This document shows, piece by piece, positions 39,054 through 51,624 of a DNA stretch of 64,000 nucleotides. The DNA comes from Tomocerus qinae. Lineage: Eukaryota; Arthropoda; Collembola; Entomobryomorpha; Tomoceridae. Location: positions 26,185,930 to 26,249,929 of the forward strand of contig CM034549.1 of the NCBI GenBank assembly GCA_020055645.1. The letters run 5' to 3'. Both the position numbers and the translations under genes were made by a program. The notes beneath the pieces are model-generated. The model was not told the DNA's origin and ran no database searches. It was given only the letters and a program-made list of their open reading frames with translations. Within the stretch, counting starts at the first letter, position 1. Each line of letters opens with the position of its first letter.

Positions 39054-42000
39054 GCAAACTTTTTCGGATATTTTTTACAAGTGCTTACTCATTTGAAGAC
39101 TGATCAAGCTGTATTCGCACAACCCAAAAGTAGTGCAGATCTTGAAGGTAAAATAATAATAATACCAATTTTTCCTTTGACCCTATAAGCAAAATATTTT
39201 CTTTTAACACCTTTTATGGAAAACACCAAATTGAAAAACAGCAGAAAGACGAAACGAAAAGGTCAGTCGATATTCCTTGACTGACAGAAGTATATACAGA
39301 AGTATATAAAAGTATTATTTTTAATAAGCAAAGATTCATGTTGTTTTAAACAAAAAGAAGTGTTGGCTATAACCATCCTATTGATTTTTAAAAGTCCGTT
39401 TTCGTCACCTGCTGAACGAAATTATGTCAGCTTTAGATTAGATTTCGAGAATCGCATTGATTGATTGTTCTTTCAGATGATGGAGGTTGAAGTATTAATG
39501 AAGAAAGGGAAGCGAGGCGCAGCTGCCTACCTTCAGTCTGAATGTTCTAGGTCTGCGAGACCTGAAAATCTAAATAACCTCATGGACCATCTTCTTGACC
39601 CGACAAAACTCATTGACGAGTGGGAAACCATCGATTGGTGTCGATGGATTATGGCCGGTGGTTACACACCCGATGAATTCACAGCTACAGGTATAAATAC
39701 TATAATTACTTGTCTAATGTTCTACAAATGGTATAATTATTGTAACACCCAAGGAAAACTTACCGAATTCTACGAAGTATATGGTTTGTATTTCAGTAAG
39801 ACGATATGACAACGCAACTACCTGTGGATTAGTGTGGACCGCAAATTTTGTAGCTTATCGATGTAGGACGTGTGGAATTTCTCCGTGCATGTCATTATGC
39901 GCCGAATGCTTTCAACGGGGTAATCACAAAGGTCACGACTTTAACATGTTTCGGAGTCAAGCAGGAGGCGCCTGTGACTGCGGGGACACCAATGTTATGA
40001 AAGAATCAGGATTTTGTTATCTTCATGGTCCACATGCCCGGACGAAGGGTTCCCACGACTCTCAGTCCGTGGACCAAGGAGCTCCACCCGATCTACTTTG
40101 CGTGGCCACAGCAATGATGCCAAGACTTGTTCTTCGACTTATACAGCACATGAGACATAATAGTACATCGCTTAACGGATTTCTAGGAGCGGTCCAGCAG
40201 GCAGATAAATTCATTACGATGCTCCATGATATGAGCAGTATGGGGGCAGCTATGAGACAAGTTATGACACATGCCTTAACGAACCCGCAAGTAAGACATT
40301 TCTTTGATAACTTACAATTATCGTTAGCCATAACTGGAGGAGACCATAAGAAAATTTATTTTAAACGTTTTTTATGTACCTAATTTCATTTGATTCATGA
40401 TAGAATGAACTGCTATAAATTGGATGACTACATTGTGGTTTTGTTTTGTTAACGATTGTTGTTTGATTTCGTTTTAGGTATACAAAAGCCTGTTAGAAGT
40501 GGAAGAAGGTACAGTTAGTGAAGAATATTTTGAATTTATGAAGAGAACTAGAGAAACCTATGAGGATGCTCTGACATCATTGCCAAATCCAGAACCTCCA
40601 GAAGAATACAAAGGTATTTAATAATAATCACTAGTATTATATTGTCTCATTCATTAAGCACAATTATTTAATTAAATCCATAAAGATACTACTAGTAATA
40701 GTGGGTACGTTGATTTAATCAGTCATTCATTTCGTTGGTTAAAACGTGCAATTACTGTAGACCACTATTTAGTTTATCGGATTGATAATCATATGTAATA
40801 TAGGTATATACTAAGTACTAACATACAATATGACTTTTCCAGCCAAATAAAAGAGGAATCTTAATAAATGTGAATTCTTTTCAGATATTCCTTCACTTCA
40901 GAAAACTCTGGTTCATCGAACTTTCCTCGAAGAGTTCGTGTTCTGGACAGCCAAATTCGAGTTTCCCCAAAAAGTTGTTTGCCTTCTCCTGAACTTGCTT
41001 CCCGATGCCGACTACAAGGTATCAATGTCAAGTTACAGTCGGTATATATTGCTAGATAATAATATACTAGTGAACTAACTACAATAATGATTCATCAGTT
41101 GCTTTGCTTTTATTTATTATTCGTAATACGTACTCATCGTGATTATTTAATTTTTAATTTCAGGAAGCATTTACCAGAGCTTTTGTCCTTCACTACAGTA
41201 GAATTTCCCAACTTTTGGTTCGGTCCACTGATCCAGATATGCTATCTAACCGAGTTGTCCATGTATCAGTCCAATTGTTTTCTAATGAGAAACTAGCATT
41301 GAGAATGGCGGAGCAGATGAATCTTTTACACGTTATGGTCATTAGTTTGAAATACATGATGAGCAAAATTTCAGTGAGAAGTAGTTTGCAGAACAAAGAC
41401 AGAAACTTCCATCAAGTTGTGGACTGTGGAAATAATGTCATGAAGGATCATTGCTACTGGCCTTTAGTTTCCGATTTAAACAATATTTTGTCCCATCGTC
41501 CAGTTGCTCTTAAATTTTTAGAAGATGATGGCCTTTTAAAAATGTGGTTTAGTTTTTTATCATTGTTTCAAGGTACTTTATATTTATTACCTATTGATTT
41601 CTTTGAAACTTGTATTCTACTACATGTACTTCATAACATTTTTTTGGTTTAGGGATGAATGCGAACCATCGTGAAATGAATCAACACATTGAATTTGAAC
41701 CTAATACGTACTACGCAGCTTTTTCTGCAGAGTTGGAAGCTAGTGCCTCTCCAATGTGGGCTTTAGTGTCACATTTAAGGGATTCGTCTACGGCGCATCT
41801 AACAAAAAATCTTTTAAGGCATTGTCGACAACAACTTATTGAATGGCTAGAATCTGTTAACTTTGGAGCATTACAGGTACAAACCTGGAAATATTTCGAA
41901 AAATATTTTAAACACTCTTTAATGCAATACTTCTAAATGTTTTAAATGTTTTAAACTTTCAGCCAATGAACTACCCAATGCAGGTGTCTTTCCATCTTCC

Positions 42001-45000
42001 TCTCCATCGTTATTTTGCAGTATTTCTTTATCAAGCAGTTAGGAACCAGGGTCTATCTTTGGCCGAGCTGTTACCTCCTCCGAATGAGCTGAAAGCTATC
42101 ATTCACCATCCACTTAGAGTTCAGACAGCGTTCTACGAAATAATCAGTGGGCTTTGGGTTCGAAATGGATTACAAATTAAAGGGCAAGCGATGACTTACA
42201 TCCAATGTCACTTTTGTAATTCAATGGTGGATGCGGATCTCTTCCTGTTACAAGTTGCTATGATGAATCTACCACATGGAGAGTTCATCGCCTCCGTTGT
42301 AGAAAGGTAAAGAATATACTTAAAGCCTTTATTTAGTCTTGTCCTTTTTATCAGATCCTAAGTAATGGAAACCCTGGAAGAGAACCTGAAATTTTAGTGC
42401 AATAATGCACCTCGTGCAATCTGTTTTACTGTTGCCTCTGCGTTCACTCCCAGACAGGTCATGGCAGACTGGTTTTGATTACATTGCACTATACTATCTG
42501 TAGGTTTGTATTAATGAACGTACAACTTTTTTTGTCAGTTCTCCTGCCTACTCAATCCTACTTATGCATAATTTTTTCTTTACCATTCATCTGATTTTAC
42601 TATTCAATGATTTTTGATACTATTCTATTACGTAATAGAACAGAATGGTTTTACTCCGTAGTTGATATTGTAGTATTATGACTTTCCGTCCTACTCTATG
42701 AATTTCTATATCATCATATGTAATTATGTTGATTGATTAGATTCCACATACTGGACTCACTAAGCATCTCCACAACAGTGACGAATTCGTATTTGGAAAC
42801 GGACCAAGAGATGCTAATGATGGAAAATTGTCTTATATTCTTGGCCACGCTGGCTTCAGTAAGGACGGCAATTGGTATGTCTGACAGCGATTTGGTCACT
42901 TTGGAAATGATTACTTTACTTTGTATGGGGGACAAAACTCACAGCCAACTTATGGAACTCATGCCGGAACGATGTGGAAATAGTTCACAGTCCAGAGATT
43001 TCGAGGCCGTCCTCGCCAAGGTTAATATCATCTTAATGTACCTATTTACTATTATAAAATGTCTCAAATAAAACTTAAGTACATATACATGCTACACGTT
43101 ATGTTGTTGCTCCCATAGTATATATTATTATGCGCTTCTAATTAAGCCACATAGTAAAAAGCGTCAATATGTTAATGTTTGGTCATTAATCCGGTTTTCT
43201 AACATCTGTTTTCTACTGTTCAGGTGGCTGATTATAAGGCTCCTAATTTTGAGTCGAGTGGGAACATGTTACAAGGAATGTACGTGCCAAAATCTTATGT
43301 TTGGGAAACGATTTATGATCCAATTTACATTCTTTTGAGAGCGGTGCATCGAAGGGATTTCCAAACTTCACTAGATCGATTTACTGAATAGTAAGTTATG
43401 CGAACGAAACTAATTTTTAATGAATTTTCAGATTTTTAATAATAATTCCTTTACATTTAACTTATTTTCAGTGCAAAGCAAGCAGGGAAATTTAAGGGAT
43501 CGGGTAGCCCTTGGCCTCCATTTAGGATTCCAGCTCCTGCTGTAGCCCCTTACGATGATCCACGAAATATTCTGTTATCAAAAGTTCTTCAAGGAGTTTT
43601 ATTCGTTATTTTCTATAAGGCTGTACATACAACCCAATTGTCAGATCAGGTCGTTTCGTTAGCCGTTTATCTTGTTGAGCTGGCTCTCAGCATTTGTGAT
43701 ACTATTGGTCCCAAGGTATTTCATGGTTATACATTTGCAATGATATAATAGAAACATCATATCATGTTATATAATAGATGCCTTGATAATATCTCCATTT
43801 AATGTTGGGTCATTAAACTTTCTTGTGATTAGGTCATTTCACCACATGAAATTTCATACGGTAGATACGATATGGAATTTTCATCTTGGTATACGACTGA
43901 TTGTTTGTTGGCTAATCTAAGAACTGAAGTCGATTCGGTTTTAGTAAAGCCAGTTCCAAAGGTTTCATCAACGTCTTCGAATTCTTCAGATTCGTCTGAT
44001 TCTGCTGATGGTATGTGTTATTTGTTATTTGAATGCACCTGTCAATATGTTATAATTTTTAGTTCACCATATAAAACATTGCATTTTTTTAATTGTTTCA
44101 GATATAAGCGTAAATGAAATGGAAGTTGAAAGTTTTGATGGAGAAGTGGAAATGTTTGATCCGTATGAGGAATCATTAACGACGTATATGAGTCATATGC
44201 ATGATTACCCTATGAATGATGCAGATGCTCCCAATCAAGGCCCAGGCACTTTAGCTATTATGCCCTCAGTGCCACTTCCAAGTAAGAATGTTTTGAAATT
44301 GTTTGTATTAATTAATTCAAGATAAGAGGCAAATAATTGTCAAGAGATGTATTTAAAAAGTAAAAGGTTGCAGTTACGTTTATACATTTGTTAATTTTTT
44401 TCTTGAAAAGATAATGCAATGAACGCGATCGATGTCCCAGAAATTCCAGCTTTTCGACTTGATGACATGCAGCGTCAGCAGGGATTACAAGTTGTTCTTG
44501 CCCAAATGAAACCAGTAGCTACTTTGCAGAAGAAGGAAATGGTTAAAAGGAGTTCATCGGTATGTTTTACATGATAACGTGATTGATTATTGGCATCATT
44601 TAGTAATGATATATATTTATATCAATATTTTTTAAATGACAGATGCGTGCTGGGCAGGCCCCCGTCGAGGTTGTAATAAATGAAAGTATGATTTCATTAC
44701 TCCTAAAGCTTCACTCAAAGCTATCGTCTACTCCAGATAGCTATACACCATTTTGGGAAACTCCAAATGCTGTGAAAATTATTAGTGATGCTAAAATTGG
44801 AATTCTTAATGGTCTCGACATCAAATTCGATGAAACACCCACAAATTCAAATGACATGGATAGACAATATTATTTCTCTTATGCTCAATTATATAAGCTA
44901 CTGCATCCAGAGGACATTCGTGTTGGAGACGGTCCGTTTTTCGTAGGCAAAGTTTTAGATCAGATAGCTTACAAAGATGACGCATGCAGAGCAGCAATCA

Positions 45001-47935
45001 TTTTAACTAGAGAGAAATTGTGGCCCAAGAAGCGGGACGATGACGAAGAAATTAAAGAGAAAGATGACATGGATAAAGAAGAAAAACGTCGGAAAGCAAG
45101 AGAAAGACAGTCGCGGTTAATGGAAGAGTTTGCAAAGAAACAGCAAATGTTTATGGCGAAGGCTATGACTGAAGATTATATTGAGGAGATGGCAGGAGAT
45201 AGCATGAATTCGTCGGATAGCATGTCAGATAACCTATTAATTAAACCTGTTGAGTATGACTGTGTTATTTGCAATCAAACTAGTGCTAGCACGCAGGACA
45301 ATCCAGTAGGCCTAGTGATACTTCTACAACCGTCATCGATTCTTGGACATCGTCGACGAAAAGGGAGCAAAGCACAAGTGCTGCCGACAAATGACGACGA
45401 GAAAATGGATTTAGATATGGAAGACACCATGACAAGTCACAACAAAAAAAGACTGGAAGAGTACAAACGCCATTTTGATGATTCCAGTTGGCTTCTAGCT
45501 GTCTCTGCGGGATGGGAGGGAGGAGTTGTGACCTCGTCTTGTGGACACCATCTTCATATGGAATGTTTGAAAGGATATTTGGCTGCCTTGAAGAGCCAGC
45601 AGCGGCAGCATAACATTTCAATAGACAGGTAATTATCAATGTATTCTAATTTGCCAGATAAGCTGAGAATATTGATGTACAAATATTAATTGTTTGAAAT
45701 ATCTTGTTTTCAGAGGAGAGTATTTGTGTCCCTTGTGTCGTCAATTAGCTAATTCCTTTTTACCTTTGTCTCCCGAATTTGGTATACGACAATCTGCACT
45801 AGTGAAAGACCGAAAGAAGGGACAAGTTCCTTTAACTCCAGAAGCCACTGTTCCGGAAATTCCACCTTCTCCTGAATCAAATATAGCACTGGAAGTTGTT
45901 AAGTTGTTACGTGAATATCCTTTTCCAACTGTCCCATGTAAAATGATGGACGCAATGAGTAAAACAATGGAAGAAATGACAAATGCTACCATTCTCAAGT
46001 ATCGCCAGGTAATATCGATAATTAAAATTGAAGCTGAGTGAAAACATGTTCATTCATTCAATACTTTCATGTTCAGTTTGCATTAAAACTCTATGAATTC
46101 AAAAATGATTTTACTAAGTCTAATTTGATTTTTTAGGTGGGAAGCTCTAAAAATACCAAGAGTATCTTACTATTTGTCAATTCTATCGCCAGGACTAATC
46201 TAGAACTCGAGGTTACTCTCCGTGGCGGTAGTTTAGTGAGCGTACAGTCTGAACCACAGCCTTCCACATCTGCAGCTTCGTCCGTTTCGTCTATTGCTGT
46301 GTCGAAACGTTCTTGCATTGGTACTGTCGCATTACATTTTATTACTACAATCATTTCTCAAAAATATTATTACTTATCTAAAGGGGTTTTTATGATATTT
46401 TTGTAGTACCATTGCTTCACGTCTTGGGTGTTCATTATAAAATCTTGTCAACTGACCCATGTTCACCGAAAATATGGGAAAGGATATTGGGTGTACGCTT
46501 TTTACCAGATTCGTCACTAATGCCAATGGACAGGGAGGTTCCAATGCTGCTAAGGGATCCTTCAACAACTCTTCTACATTTATTGATGCAGTTGCCAATG
46601 CACGTAGATTTAGGTATGCCTTTTATTTTGTCCGTAGCCACTTGAAACACTTAATTTTATCCTGTTAATTTAAATTGTATTAAACTTGTCTATTTTATTT
46701 AGCATACTTCACGAGCATGGCTCAAGGAATCTTCAATCTAGTTTACATCCAAATTCTATGTGAACTCAGCTGTAGATTTTCAGAAAAGGAAAGAGAAGAG
46801 TGGAAAGCAAAGACATCTTTAAATAGCCCAGATGATTTCAATCAGTTATTTTTTCTAATGGGTACAGTGATTAGATATCTTGAGAAGTCGCCATTGTACC
46901 GTCCTGATAGTGATTACGGGGACATGGACTCAAATTTCAGCAAGTCAAAATCTCCTTCAAATTGTGAAAATTCAGAGGAGGAGTTGGAAAATCTAGTTCA
47001 AGATCTGTTGCTACCGTATCTCCGTATAGCCTCGCTACTGAGACACCATATTTATGAACAAGAACTACCATTTATAGCCACACCCCAAGAAGAATTTGGT
47101 TTATTAGTTCAGTTTCTAAATCTAGGGACAGGGAACATTCACCAAAGTCAAACATCAGAAAATCTCGACTCACCCACTCTACCCTTTTCATCACACTATT
47201 ATCAGCCACCTGACTCGGTCAAAGCCCATAATTTCCTTCGTTGGATTTCACCTACTCCCTTGACGGCCATTTGGACTTGGTGCGAAGATCTATGTAATTT
47301 TCTAATACGAGCTCAAATAAGTGCCCGGTTTTTGATTTCAAGCCAACATACTCTGTGGGGTCAACCACGCCTCATGGATTTACCATCGGCGTATGACGTT
47401 ATATTTCAATATTATCACAGAAAGCAGTGTCCAAATTGCAATTTGAGTCCAAAGGATCCAAATGTATGTTTGATATGTGGAGCTATGGTTTGTTTACGAG
47501 ATTCTTGCTGTAAGCAACCTAGCACGGGTGTTTGTGAAGCTATTCAGCATTCAATGGACTGTGGAGCTGGTACCATAATGTATTTATCTGTCAATTCATC
47601 CACAATTGTGGTTGTGAGAGGACGACGAGCTTGTCTATGGGGATCCGTGTATTTAGATTCCTTCGGAGAAGAAGATAGGGAACTCAAGTGAGTCCACGTT
47701 TTATTTATTATATACTACTATATTTACCGTTACATGATATACAAATAACTATTCTGAAGAAGATAGTGCAACGGTTAATTTCTGTTATGCTAATATTGTC
47801 ATAAATTGTTTGCATAGGCGAGGAAAACCGCTTTTCTTGAGCAAAGAGAGATACGCCCTACTTCATCAGCAATGGCTGAGCCACAGATTCGATCATACGA
47901 CACGCAAATGGATTTGGCATCGAGACACATTATAG
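39054..47935 (+). CDS. UBR3: E3 ubiquitin-protein ligase UBR3
   Basis: A UBR-box, RING-type ubiquitin ligase; the fly orthologue acts in Hedgehog signalling and apoptosis control. Exons: 39054-39147, 39242-39261, 39477-39690, 39797-40290, 40478-40613, 40885-41018, 41164-41572, 41653-41876, 41963-42306, 42741-43020, 43224-43390, 43472-43715, 43833-44010, 44102-44281, 44411-44559, 44643-45628, 45714-46008, 46137-46320, 46407-46613, 46703-47687 and 47818-47935. From the ATG at 39,477 the frame gives 1,975 residues (human 1,888). The first two exons add 38 in-frame residues without Met, so the true start lies further upstream. Numbering from that ATG, the UBR box (about 81-151) holds CGLVWTANFVAYRCRTCGIS and GGACDCGD. 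The RING begins at C1258 (YDCVIC) and continues at CGHHLHMEC and YLCPLCRQ. Conserved C-terminal blocks are WGSVYLDSFGEEDRELKR and QWLSHRFDH. An acidic, Ser-rich linker and a charged helix (EEKRRKARERQSRLMEEFAK) precede the RING. Confidence 0.96.
39242..39261 (+). other. UBR3 micro-exon with tandem acceptor
   Basis: A 20-base exon between AAACAG and GTCAGT. It turns the phase 1 end of the preceding exon into the phase 0 start of the exon at 39,477; without it the frame meets TGA at once. The acceptor is CAGCAG, so a 17-base version is equally in frame and would drop one residue. It encodes AERRNEK or ERRNEK. It is inferred from frame only. Confidence 0.6.
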
Positions 47936-47969
47936 TGTTTACTGACAGCTAATCATTGCTTAATAATGA

Positions 47970-47975
47970 AATAAA
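47970..47975 (+). promoter_or_regulatory. Proximal poly(A) signal candidate of UBR3
   Basis: AATAAA 35 bases after the UBR3 stop. Confidence 0.45.
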
Positions 47976-49552
47976 AAAGACTCAATTTCGGAACCCTAAG
48001 AACAAGTGAGAATCATTAAATCGACGTGTTGAAAATATGACAGCTAATTCGCTAACGCATTAACAAGGTAGTTGCTGTAATCACCATAATTTTTAAACGA
48101 TTTAGTATACTTTTATTTATTAAAAGGCAGGTATAAGAATTATTAGTACATAGAATTCGTATCGTCACTTATATAATTATTTAGCTCTTTATGATTGATT
48201 AGTTAAAGTAAACCGTACTCGTTAAGTACCTCAGTACTTAAGTTATATAATTATAATTGTATTGAAGTGTGTAATTAAATTAGTAGAATTTCGTACTTCT
48301 AGTCGTTCCGGTTGAAGTAGAAAAATCACCAGTACTATTTACTTTGTGATTGACATTATATCGATTTACGTTTTCTATGTAATATATATCTCTTTAGTAA
48401 ATTACCAATATAGTTTGGAGCCACGATTGCTCTCGAAATATTCGATGTATGACAGTGCCTATATGCTTTGGTATTTGTATTTCAGATTTGATCATATCTC
48501 AATTGAATCTTTTACAATCTTTATAGTGCCTATCGGTAGGTACTGACATATTATAGTCACATAAGTGTTGAAAAGGAAGGCAACATGCATATGTAAAATA
48601 ATGCATTATTTTTTGGGCATTTTTACTGCAAACGCACACACGTAATACACATTTAAAGATAGGTAGCTCGAGTAATATTATTTTGTTTTTGAGTGAAGGC
48701 TTTTTTGAATTATACCCTACTACCTACATTAGTAGTGTTAGTTAGTGGGGATTGTATTTATATTCTCGGAATAGTTTATGCTTGAAAGGCCCTTGTAAAT
48801 GGTCTGCATGAGCGTTAGGAAATGCAAAAATGACTAGTATATTGAAGTTATAGAGAATTGTGTTACGATTGATGTGTAAAAATAAAATGTTTTAGAGTCA
48901 AGTGTAATGTTTGCATTTAATGTTTCAGTTATCGTGAATGCCTTCTGTTCTACTTACTTATGTTTGTACATTAGTATTATGAAAGTAATTAGAGCCGATG
49001 AGGATTGTAATGATTTATATTCTGAATTTGCTCTGCTATGCAATAATTAAAGGAGCAATCTCAAACTCGACTTTTAATTAGTTTTCAAAGCCTCAGTCGT
49101 ATTCTACATAGTAATATGTAATTAATAACAAATTAACCAATAACTGATGCCTTATTGCTATGCACTTAATCTTAGGGAGAATAGGTAGACCTTAATAAAC
49201 GAATGAAATCTAAACGTTTGTAGACTTGTATTGATTATACATTAAATGCGAGCTAGGAGAGTGACGTATGTGTTTATAAATGTTTATAGCCCTTTGCCCC
49301 TTAGGTATTTGCAATAGGTACCTATTTGTTATTTAATCTCATAAACTTGTCATTATTACGTATGCGATTACATGTATGTACTTCAAATTATTTCATTTAA
49401 CATAAGTATATGTTAATAATATTATTGTTTACTAGTAAGCATTATTAGCTGCATTATTACCTCACGTGCATTATACATAAAATATGTAATACGATATGAA
49501 ATTACGGTAGGGTCGAAAATTGTCTTTTTCACATTGACATTTGTATGAATGC

Positions 49553-49558
49553 AATAAA
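49553..49558 (+). promoter_or_regulatory. Distal poly(A) signal candidate of UBR3
   Basis: AATAAA in GCAATAAACATTG, 1.6 kb after the UBR3 stop and just before the convergent gene. Confidence 0.35.
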
Positions 49559-49611
49559 CATTGAAATTATTGAAAGAAAAATTCTATGAAGTTTCTGCAA
49601 AACTAGCAGCC

Positions 49612-49617
49612 TTTATT
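49612..49617 (-). promoter_or_regulatory. Poly(A) signal of the small minus-strand gene
   Basis: AATAAA on the minus strand about 30 bases after the stop codon at 49,646, a typical position. It supports the small gene being real. Confidence 0.5.
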
Positions 49618-49645
49618 ATCATGTACGTAGTAGTTAAAATTTTGC

Positions 49646-50166
49646 TTAGAGTACAAATATAAAGCCTTGTTTGGATTTGTACCTCTTAAGTCCTTCACGA
49701 TGTGCTTCGTACCTTTGTCTGTCGAATTCCCCAGATCCGCCAAATATTCTATCCACAACTTCGCTTATTTTATGCCAACCAATATGTATACGATGACAGA
49801 ATGACTTGTTACGAGTATATTCTCCTATGACATCTTTTGGACACAATATTCCATCAACGAAACGGCCTGGTTTGTTATGTGGGTTAAGTCCCCTAAAATT
49901 CGGACCTAGAAATATATTTACTATTAGAAAATGACAATAATATAAATTATAATTGGACAAATTGAAAAATGCCTTGTGGAGCTGCATGGGCGAAATAAAT
50001 GTATAAAATCAACACTATTATTATAGAAGGTAAAGGAGCCACCACTCTTCTGTGTTTCATTGTAGCTTTGTTTTGTGACAGTAAGATAAGAATCGGACAA
50101 TGTTAAAGCAGTTGTTGCAAAATGCTTCCTCGGTTGAATGTAAGAAAGACACTGAAGACTGAACAT
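49646..50166 (-). CDS. Small two-exon protein, unrecognised
   Basis: Exon 1 is 50,166-50,016 and exon 2 is 49,905-49,646. Together they make 411 nt, 136 residues, with a weak donor (A|GTGTTG) and acceptor TTTCTAG. The start is the ATG at 50,166. The N-terminus (MFSLQCLSYIQPRKHFATTA) lacks acidic residues and contains Arg, Lys and Ser/Thr, which is compatible with a mitochondrial targeting signal. The C-terminal half is well structured in appearance (CPKDVIGEYTRNKSFCHRIH, GGSGEFDRQRYEAHREGLKR) and basic. The composition and the nearby poly(A) signal support a real gene. I could not place it in a family; a mitochondrial matrix protein is a guess. It converges on UBR3. Confidence 0.6.
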
Positions 50167-51551
50167 TTAAATTAAGTCCACTTTCCCATATTTTATGTCA
50201 ACAATGTTGACATTGTTCTTGGCTTCTTGGGGCATCGACATGGGACGTGGATTTACCACACGTTACCTTAGGTTCTGTCATATCTTAATGGTTCTATATG
50301 ATGACCATCTAATTCAATTTAATAATAGCTGATTCAGTAAGTAGTGTTAGTGTAAAGTAGCTTTGTTTGCTATGATTTAATTTATTTCGGTATACAGCAC
50401 CTCAGCCAGTTTGTCTCATTATAATTTTGAACGTGATAGTTACTTGGTACTTATGTACAGTTAAACTTTCTTATTTCTTCATAGTACAAACTCAGCTGTT
50501 ATGTCTGTAACTCTGTATAACAGACTTTAGATGAGAGGACTTGCCTTTACTTATATACAAATAGTATTATAACTCCTGACTCCTACCCTATTATACTGTC
50601 TGACTGTCTCATACCAATTAGAGACTATTTGACAAGTTTAGCTTATCATTTAGGACTATTTTACTATTCACTGCAATTTCAAGTCTACATTGTCCATTTC
50701 AGTGTTAGTAAGTGGCACATCGGTTTCCCCCTTAATCTAACTAGTATTTACAATATAATATAAACAGTTTAAATGGTTAAGTAGTTGTTAGTTTACTAAT
50801 ACTAGGGTATGTGACCTGAGGTACGTATTTAGGTATATATTGTTTATATACGACAACATGGTATGACGGAGACTATCAATGAAGACCTCGTTATCTTTAT
50901 TACAAGTCGTAAATAATCCATTTATCTTTGATTGAATTACAATTTACAGTGCTGTTTTATATTACTGAAAATGACGAAGTTGCAAATGCAGGGTGCGATG
51001 CAAAAGTACAAAGCATAACTAGATTTGCAGAACACTCAGCTACCCACTTTATTTTAAGTGATGCTCCCAGTGTATGATTTCATTCACCAATGCAATATTT
51101 ATTAAATTGTATAATAAATAGTCAAAGTCTTATACTCAAGCAAACCATATCCTACTCTACTCTACCCAATCTATCCTATTCTTAAAGATTCACATCATCG
51201 TATCTTAAGTAGTATAAACCGTAATATAGCATTTGTATAGTGCAAAAGACAGTTTATCACTATTCTATCATTCGTTGAAATAATTAAAAGCTATTAGCAA
51301 TATAGTAAATTGCTGTTTAATTGTGACTCACTATGCCCCACAGACCCGGAAATCGGTTCATAGAAGTTAGAATTATTCTAAATCTAAAATACGGTCGTAT
51401 ATGGGATGTGTAAATGTGTAAACGTGGTATTTGCATCATTTGCCAAAATATTTACATCCAACTGTGTACAGTTGAAGCGCGAGACAGATCTTGAAACAGC
51501 AAATATGGTAACTGACCTAGATATGATGGTTGGGAGTAGCAAAAAGTTTAA
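50167..51551. other. Intergenic, nothing recognised
   Basis: AT-rich sequence without splice-supported open frames or repeats. The left edge should contain the promoter of the small minus-strand gene. Confidence 0.5.
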
Positions 51552-51624
51552 CGACCTTGCCAGGATTCGAACCTGGAATCTTCTGATCCGTAGTCAGACG
51601 CGTTATCCGTTGCGCCACAAGGCC
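51552..51624 (-). tRNA. tRNA-Arg: tRNA-Arg (anticodon ACG)
   Basis: 73 nt on the minus strand. The acceptor stem GGCCTTG pairs with CAAGGTC (one G-U), with discriminator G. The A box is TGGCGCAACGG, and the anticodon stem TCTGA/TCAGA encloses loop CTACGGA with anticodon ACG. The T arm is CCAGG-TTCGAAT-CCTGG, giving B box GGTTCGAATCC. There is no intron and CCA is not encoded. All features expected of a functional nuclear tRNA are present. No second tRNA was seen in the window. Confidence 0.96.

Larger units (their letters stand above)
47936..49645. other. UBR3 3' region
   Basis: No coding region. AATAAA signals at 47,970-47,975 (35 bases after the stop) and 49,553-49,558 (1.6 kb after) on the plus strand allow short and long 3' UTRs. 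The distal one lies about 50 bases from the poly(A) signal of the convergent minus-strand gene. Confidence 0.5.

Noticed and set aside
40291..40383. Coding extension of the UBR3 UBR-box exon
   Set aside because: The frame is open, but the CAA|GTAAGA donor at 40,290 joins in phase to the next exon, while no donor after the extension does.
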